64,000 bases of DNA, from contig CM028340.1 in NCBI GenBank assembly GCA_016647705.1, positions 11,671,001-11,735,000 on the forward strand. Reading direction: 5' to 3'. A model generated the notes under the pieces. It searched no databases. It saw only the letters and a program-made list of their open reading frames with translations, and was not told the DNA's origin. Made by a program: the position numbers and the translations under genes. This document shows positions 57,260 through 64,000 of the stretch, piece after piece. Source of the DNA: Eucommia ulmoides. Its lineage: Eukaryota; Streptophyta; Magnoliopsida; Garryales; Eucommiaceae. Within the stretch, counting starts at the first letter, position 1. Each line of letters begins with the position of its first letter.

Positions 57260-57662
57260 TGTTGGCCCAAATATCTAACTAAGAGGGGAGTGAATTGGGC
57301 AATGGGTAATGATAAAAATTTAAACAATAAACTCAAATCCAAGATTATCAATTTCTTTAATTGATTATTACTATGTTAAATAACGAAAATATATTTATCT
57401 AAGTGCATACCCAAACAAACAGAAAAGTAACAATGCATCACAAAAAGATTTATCGTGGTTCGACAAGTTACTCTTACCTGCGTCTAGTTCTTGAGCTCCA
57501 CAGGGATTTCGCAATCCACTAACCCTTTGATTCCTTTCTCAAGTAAGAATCAAACCCTTACAATCCTGATTCTTTTCGCAGGCTCAAAATCAACATTTAC
57601 AACACTAATTCTTTTGACAGGCTTAGAATCAACCTATCATTCTCTCACACTATTACACTTAT
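57260..57662 (-). repeat. Inverted family-A LTR piece cut by the copia insertion
   Basis: The minus strand ends GGGCCAACA at 57260. The sequence to 57662 is the inverse of 59498-59969. It stops exactly where the plus-strand 5' LTR starts, so the younger copia element interrupted it. The missing part should lie beyond the right edge. Confidence 0.8.
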
Positions 57663-59969
57663 TGTTGAATCCAATGTTTTGATGATCAATTAAGTATTGA
57701 TGTTTTTTGTGGAACTAATGATTTTATTGAGTGTTTCAGATTTATAGTTCCATATTTTTTAATAAGAAGACAAAACATAGAAGAAAATATAAAGAGTGCA
57801 CGATAGACATAATGAAGAAGTAAAGAGTTTTGAAGACACTGAAGAAAATTAGGTGAAAACAATTCTTTACTTATATACTCTTAATGCAACCTAAATTAAG
57901 ATTATGCATGACACTTAAAATGAATTAATCTTATTTGTGTCTTGATAAGAAATTATAAGTTTAAGATCCTAAAATGAATTTTTTTTATGTGCTTCTTATG
58001 TGAAATGGTTTTGATAAATGACTTAAGTGAAAAATGTGTTTTATAGTATAAAATATTGAGTTTTCAGGTCAATTTAGTCAACTAGTAAAAAGGGTCGGTC
58101 GACTTATCAAAATAATGTACTTTGGGAGTAGATATAGAGACCTACTGATCCAATCGGTCAACTGAGAAAAAGAGTTGTTCAATCGGTTGAAATAGTGGCT
58201 AAAATGAATAAAGGAAAGATGTCTCTAATCGATTCGGTCAACCGATGGGTTCGAGTGGATCAACCGAACAAAATAGTGGCTAAATTGGAAATATTGAGAA
58301 AACTATTGACCGTATCGGTCAACCGACAAAGAGGGTCATTCAACTTATAGGTGTTAAAACCAACGACGAGAATAACCATTGGCACTGGGCAGTCGACCGA
58401 ATGAAATGGGTGGTTTGATCTCTTGGTCAAAACTATCAATTTTTTATGATTCCAATAGAGGTTTTTGGGGGATTTGAGTCTAATTTAAATATACATGACT
58501 TATTGTGTGATCCCTAATGATTTGGTACAAATATTTTGATATTCTTTTAATTAAAATGATTGAATACTTCCTATTCTTATGGATTTCAAATTGGAAAAGT
58601 TTCAAGGGCCTAAATGAACATTTCAAAGAGTATTTTTAAATGAAACATATCTATATTGATAGGGTATGTTATATGGGGTCTTAGAATGTCATTTTATGGC
58701 TATCTTTTAAAAACTAACTATTGAAGGGTTAGTTCTATGTCCATTTAATTAGACCAGTGGGATTGAGATTAAAAATATAAAAAACACCAGTTTTGAGCTT
58801 TTCTAAGAGTGATATTATTACTGAGATTTTTATGAGATATTATATTCAAGTTCTTGATCGAAAGTGCATGCTATTGATGTCACTGGTTTGAGTTCTAATT
58901 CAAAAATCATTTTTTCTTTGGTGTTTTCCGGTGAGTTCTAATTGAAAAATTATTCTTGTCTTCGGTGTTTCCCGGTGAGATCCTTCCAAATCTTTTTATT
59001 TGCTTTCAAACATATATATATATATATATATATTTATTTATTTATTGTTTGGTTTAAGATTGTTTAAAAACTTGTTTTGAACTTAAAGTCTTGAAAATCT
59101 TTTAAACGATTTTTGTTTGATTATCTGTTTACATGTTTAATTTATGCTACCCATTTTATTATTTAATCTGATTATATTTGCCTCATATTTTATCTATCAC
59201 TTAGTAATTTTTGGGCCGTTAATTGAGTAAATTTGTATTGAGGTGGTAAAAGTTTATTGTTAGAAGAAACTTGCAACGTTTTGTATTTATGAGTTTAAGC
59301 GGATTAGACATGTTTGGGAAGGTGTCTAGTCAGGATAGCTAGGGTTTTGATCTTTTTTCCGATGACATAGATTAGGGTTTGATTTTTATCCTGCAAAAAA
59401 GTTAGATTATTCTTTTCCCTTGAAAAGAACTAGGTTTTGATTCTTCCGATAATGGAATTGAGTGATTTTAAAGATTCTTCCTAAACCTGCAAAAATGATA
59501 AGTGTAAAAGTGTGAGGGAGTGGTAGATTTGATCTTTAGCCTCTTAAAAGGATTAGATTTTGATTCTAACTGTAATAGAATTAGGTTAGTCTTGAACCTA
59601 GTAAAAAGATAGGACACTTCCTGAGCCTGTGAAAATGATAATTGTAAAAGTTGATTATAAGCCAATGAAAAGAATCAAGATTGTAAGGGTTTGGTTTCTA
59701 CCTGCTGAAAGAATCAGGGGTTTAGTGGATTGCGAATCTCCGTGGAGCTCAAGAGACTGAATATAGGTAAGAGTAACTTACTGAACCAAGATAAATTATT
59801 GTATATTGCATTATTTTATTTTTTATTGTTTGGGTGTGCATCTAAATAAACACATTTTCACTGCTTAACAGGATAATAATCGATTTAGAAAAATTAGTTA
59901 TTTGTGTTTAAATGTTTAAATTTGTAACTACCCAATTCTCCCCCTCTTGGGTAGCTCTTTGGGCCAATA
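57663..59969 (+). repeat. 5' LTR of the copia element (2307 bp)
   Basis: Starts TGTTGAATCC and ends GGGCCAATA. The first 350 bases align with 63332 onward. It contains a GGTCGAC/GGTCAAC-type motif array at about 58070-58400, a short TA run near 59010-59030, and a repeated region 59390-59760 with AAAAGAATCA words. Confidence 0.88.
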
Positions 59970-59971
59970 AT

Positions 59972-59983
59972 TAGTACCAGAGC
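59972..59983 (+). promoter_or_regulatory. Primer-binding site for initiator tRNA-Met, decayed
   Basis: Reads TAGTACCAGAGC; the copia consensus is TGGTATCAGAGC. Two transitions distinguish them. It starts two bases after the LTR end. Confidence 0.8.
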
Positions 59984-60024
59984 TGATTTTAGATCCTCAC
60001 TAAACTGATCATGTGACACACACC

Positions 60025-61150
60025 ATGGATAATATTTTTTGTGTATCCTCTCTTAAAGGTGATAAATCCATATATGATAATGTTACTTACGATTCCTGTG
60101 GCATTAGTGGTAGTAATAGAGATGATGATAATGAAAATGTCCATATTGTCATGAAAAGATTACTTACTTTTACACTTTTTTTTGCTAAAGAAAACCTGAG
60201 TTTAAAAACAAATTTTGATTTTTTTTAAAATAGAAGAAAAAGTGTTCAGAAATCTAAAATACATCTGGATGACTATTGTGAAACAAAAACGTTTTCTAAT
60301 ATTATTTTTGAAATAAATAATTTGCTCTCTAAAGTAATTTTTCTTAAAAACAAAAATAGAGTTTTAAAAAATAATTTTGACTTAGTTTCCAGGCAAATGT
60401 CAGATCTTGAATTAAATATTGATTTACTTAAGATTTTGAAAAATCAAAATCCGACCTCAAGTCTATTTTAAGAGATTCTGAAAAAACTTCTCCATCTATC
60501 AAAACAATCTACGAAAATGGATATGTTTCATTGTCTCATTCTTCATCACAAGCCAATGATTGTAATTTTGCTATGATAGAAATGATTCATGATTTACTTA
60601 TTATGCTATATATGATAATCAATCGAAGTTGAGATGTAATTATTACAATAAGGTTGACCATTGTAAAGTATCATGTTCGTTCAAGAACCCTAAGTTTATT
60701 TCTAACAAGAATAGATCCAAAATTAAATAGATATCAAAGAACGCTACACAAATGTCTTGTGCAGAGTTACATAATTTCGGGATTGGAACAAAAGGAACAA
60801 ACAAAAACTATATATCAAAGCTAAGACGGGAAGTCACCAAGAAGCCACTAGCAACACGTACAAACAAAAAAGATGTATCAAAGTCAAGATGAGATACAAA
60901 GAAGCCACAAGCGACACATACAAATAGAAAAGATGTACCAAAACTAAAATGTGATATCACTAGGAAGCCACAAGTGACACATGTAAATAGAAATGTCATT
61001 GAATCAAATGGCAACGATCAAAGGATTAGAGGAAACGGATAGGCCAAGAGAAATTGTGCATCTAAATCAATCTTTGGTACAAATGAAGTAAAAAAGTAAA
61101 GTTGTCTCTAAAGATATAAGAGATACTCCTAACTCTTCGCAGTTTAAGTT
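60025..61150 (+). pseudogene. gag remnant of the copia element
   Basis: Fragments include IIFEINNLLSKVIFLKNKN, then QMSDLELNIDLLK, a coiled-coil-like stretch. Near 60628-60670 the text LRCNYYNKVDHCKVSC matches a CCHC zinc knuckle whose second Cys is Tyr. Short ACAAGCGACACATACAAA repeats (60840-60985) follow. Many stops. Confidence 0.7.
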
Positions 61151-61284
61151 CATTATATTTATTAAAGAAGGACTTGTCCGGCATGCCAATTAGATAAGTT
61201 GGTAATGGTTTTTAAGACATGTGTTAAATTATGTGTTCTTTAGTTATCTTAGAATTATTGTATAATGATTAGATAAGTTTGCAT

Positions 61285-61324
<40 letters not shown>

Positions 61325-62065
61325 TTTTCTTATGTTATATGAGATTCGCTAAAAGTTATGTTTGAAAATATATGAAATATGTTATGAAAATCTATGACTT
61401 GTTCATTATTGAATTAAGTTGATCTATTAAAATGCATGATATCTTGATTTATTTGAAATATTAAGGATATTTAGGTGATAAAAATAATGATTTGATTGAT
61501 GCATTTATATAATTTGAATTATTCATGACCATGACTATATATTCACATGAAATTCTATTGCTAGATAATACTGGTTTATTAACTAAGATTGAGTCACGTG
61601 ATGGTTATTAAGCTTATCGTATTTCTCATAACATATGTTACATGTTTTATAAAATAAGTATTTAGCATGGTCCATTTTGTCGGCATGATCATATGAATTA
61701 AAACTTGCATGGTTGGTATCACTTTATGAAATTATGTTAATTTATTTTCGATACCATTTGAATGATCATATGAATACACATGGCATATCAATCTATAATT
61801 AGTGTTTTGCACGTGGATATTTTTATAAGCATCAAGTGCTTAGCTGAATACATGATAATATGAACTTAGCATATGTTTTATTTCTCTTAGGGTTTCTCTT
61901 AGCATACGTTTTATATCCATGCATTAGATTTATGTCAATGGTTTCATAAATGATCTATATTATTATTGCGATATGCTCCATGTCCTCGTGTGTTAATGAT
62001 TATATGATTCTAATTCAATCTAAAGGGGTTTTGATAAAAGATATCGTAAAATGTTGAGTTAATTT
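61151..62065. other. Internal region without recognised coding content, with a (GT)16 run
   Basis: Protease and integrase would be expected here in a complete copia element, but no matching frames are present. A GT dinucleotide run occupies 61291-61322. The rest is AT-rich with ATATGA/TCATAT words. Confidence 0.55.
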
Positions 62066-62308
62066 AAAATTTATGTGAACGATATTATATTCAATTCTAC
62101 TAACGAAATTTTTTGTCAAGTGTTTTCTGAGATTATGTGGGAAGAATTCGAAATGAGTATAATGGAAGAGTTAACGTTTTTTCTTGGGTTGCAAATTAAG
62201 CAAAGCAAAGAAGGAATCTTTATTAATCAAGCCAAGTACACAAAGGAATTACTGAAAAAATATGGCTTGAATGGTGCTAAAGAGTTCAAAACTCCTATGG
62301 AAATAGTT

Positions 62309-62366
<58 letters not shown>

Positions 62367-63067
62367 ATAGGCAAATACGTCAATGAGAAAATGTATGGAG
62401 GTATGATTAGTAGTTTGTTATATCTTATTACTAGTAGACCTGACATAATGTTTAGTGTATGCTTGTGTGCTAGATTTCAGTCTTGTCTAAAAGAATCGCA
62501 TCTAACAACTGTCAAGCAAATCTTTCGATATTTGAAAGGGACAAGTGATATAGGATTATGGTATCTTAGGGGGAGTGACTTTAAGTTAATTAGTTACTCT
62601 TAAATTGATTTTGCCGAATGTAAAGTTGAGTGTAAAAGTACACGGGGTCATGTCACTTTTTAGGTTATGCTTTGGTTTCTTGGTCTAGCAAGAAATAGAA
62701 CTCGATTGCTTTATCTACGACTAATGCAGAGTATATGGCAACTGATAATTGTTGCACTCAAATTATATATATTAAGTAACAATTATATGATTTTGGGATA
62801 TGTATGAAGGAAATACCTATATTTTGTGATAATAAGAGTACTATTATCTTAAATAAGAATCCGACACGTCACTCACGAACTAAGCACAAAGAGAATCGAC
62901 ATTATTTTATTTGTGATCACATTCAGAAAATAGATATATCTATTGAATATGTTAATACCTCCGATCAGCTTGTTGATATTTTTACCAAATCTCTAGCTGA
63001 AGATCAATTCGTGAAAATCATTCAAGATTTAGGTATGGCTAAGTATAACGATGTATGCCTAGAGTGA
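62066..63067 (+). pseudogene. Reverse transcriptase C-terminus and RNase H of the copia element
   Basis: Starts YVNDIIFNSTNE (copia YVDDI with N for the first D), then EELTFFLGLQIKQSKEGIF and YTKELLKKYGL. A 50-base A run (62313-62362) replaces part of the frame. It resumes with MYGGMISSLLYLITSRPDIM, then VKQIFRYLKGTSDIGLWY. RNase H near 62810-63067 contains IFCDNKSTIILNKNP and HIQKIDISIEYVNTSDQLVD. The first catalytic Asp change, stops and frameshifts make it inactive. Confidence 0.88.
62313..62362 (+). repeat. 50-base A homopolymer inside the RT remnant
   Basis: An uninterrupted A run within what should be a Ser/Lys-coding stretch of RT. It could be a slippage expansion of an A-rich codon run, a poly(A) tail of a lost retroposon, or an assembly artefact. 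Confidence 0.9.
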
Positions 63068-63317
63068 TATTTTTTATTCTCTGTCCTCACTTTTTGAGAT
63101 GACAAAGAAGGAGAAGTTGATGTTTAGGGATTTATTCGCCTAAGCATTGTATTGATTAAGAGGGAGAAATTATTTGGAGCTTATGTTGAATATTTTAAGA
63201 TTATATATTATGTTTTCATTATTGTGCTTAAATGAATTTAAATACCCGTCCTCAGATTTAGGGAGAGCATGGTTACATTATATTTTGGAGAAAATATCAA
63301 AGTTAATTGTCATCATC

Positions 63318-63331
63318 AAAAATAGGAAGAT
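63318..63331 (+). promoter_or_regulatory. Polypurine tract of the copia element, decayed
   Basis: Reads AAAAATAGGAAGAT, just before TGTTGAATC. SIRE-type elements usually have AAAAAGGGGGAGAT here, from memory. Confidence 0.7.
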
Positions 63332-64000
63332 TGTTGAATCTAAGGTTTTGATGATCAATTAAGTATTGATATTTTTTGTGAAATTAATGATTTCATTGAG
63401 TATTTTAGATTTATAGTTTTATGGTTTTTTTATTAAGAAGAAGAATTATAGAAGAAAATATAAAGGGTGCAAGATGCACATGATGAAGACGTAAAGAATT
63501 TTGAAGATGCTGAATAAAACTAGATGAAAATAACTCTTTACTTATATACTCTTAATGCAATTCGAATTCGGATCACGCACGACACTTAAAATGAATTAAT
63601 CTTATGTGTGTCTTGATAAGAAGTAATAAGTTTAAAATCCTAAAATGATATTTTTTATGTGCTCCTTATGTGAAATGATTTTGATACATGATCTAAGTGA
63701 AAAATGTGTTTTAAAGTATAAAATGTTGAGTTGTCGGTTCAATTCGGTTAATCGGCAAAAGAGGGTTGATCGAATTATCAAAATAATGTGTTTTGGGAGT
63801 AGAAATAAAGACCTACTAATCCAATCGGTCAACTGAGAAAAGAAGTCAATCAACTAATTAAAACAATGGCTGAAATAAATAAAGGAAGAGGTCTCTGATC
63901 AATTCGATCAACCGATGGGTTTGGGTAGGTCAACCGAATGAAACAGTGACTAAATTGGAAATATTGGGAAAGCCACTTACCGTATCGGTCAACCAACCAA
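63332..64000 (+). repeat. 3' LTR of the copia element, cut by the window end
   Basis: Aligns with the start of the 5' LTR at 57663, including GATGATCAATTAAGTATTGAT and the ACTCTTAATGCAA segment. Differences are frequent, so the element is old. Confidence 0.9.

Larger units (their letters stand above)
57663..64000 (+). mobile_element. Ty1/copia retrotransposon of family A, degenerate, runs off the window
   Basis: 5' LTR 57663-59969, primer site 59972-59983, gag remnant, RT/RNase H remnant, polypurine tract 63318-63331 and the start of the 3' LTR at 63332. Protease and integrase are missing, so the internal region is shortened. The RT phrase ISSLLYLITSRPDIMFSVCL and the tract before TGTTGAA point to the SIRE/Maximus branch, by inference. 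The left flank is CTTAT (57658-57662); its partner lies outside. Confidence 0.88.

Noticed and set aside
60808..61014. Minus-strand repeat protein frame (FVCVACGFF repeats)
   Set aside because: It is the reverse reading of short ACAAGCGACAC repeats in the copia gag region.

Overview
The window looks like eudicot plant nuclear DNA, probably pericentromeric or otherwise repeat-rich. It is AT-rich and has plant-type introns. It carries two recognisable host genes, and almost everything else is decayed plant transposable elements (Ty3/gypsy of the chromovirus, Athila and Tat types, Ty1/copia, LINE, SINE, hAT and Mutator-like). No species can be named from the sequence alone. Statements about families come from memory; no database was searched. 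Host genes: (1) on the minus strand at the left edge, the first coding exon (936-1111) and 5' leader of an SBT2-type subtilisin-like protease, whose remainder lies outside the window. (2) On the minus strand at 16494-23124, a complete 12-exon gene for a 473-residue GRWD1-like (glutamate-rich WD-repeat) nuclear protein. All exon junctions are in frame, one intron is GC-AG, and the promoter carries a telo box and a site II element, as expected of a ribosome-biogenesis gene. Left intergenic part (2-16 kb): a hAT element (2570-3285, 8-bp duplication), a Mutator-like MITE (3334-4955, 9-bp duplication) split by a solo LTR, a 5'-truncated LINE tail with zf-RVT and RNase H, a SINE, a probable solo LTR (9780-11870), and a 37-bp hairpin minisatellite next to a Tat-like LTR. 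Middle (23.3-45 kb): a complete but dead chromodomain gypsy element (23927-29451, duplication AGGTC) sits inside LINE ORF1. It is followed by a second Mutator-like MITE, fragments of two LTR families, and a degenerate Athila-type element (from about 33308) with LTR, primer site, gag, pol and a downstream ORF; a 1545-bp solo LTR interrupts its integrase. Right part (45-64 kb): a minus-strand Tat/Athila-like relic (3' tail plus protease) is split by a 3.8-kb solo LTR that itself holds a hAT element. Next comes a 4.8-kb solo LTR containing another solo LTR. The window ends with a Ty1/copia element (57663 to the edge) that landed in an inverted LTR of its own family. Seven insertions have exact target duplications, so the nesting order can be read directly. 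Most curious signals: a stem-loop at the same spacing downstream of pol in two different gypsy relics, with stems that differ but still pair; short GC-rich near-palindromic motif arrays inside several unrelated LTR families, one motif (CGCCTAAGCGGTGG) being shared by two of them; and the GC-AG intron of the GRWD1 gene.
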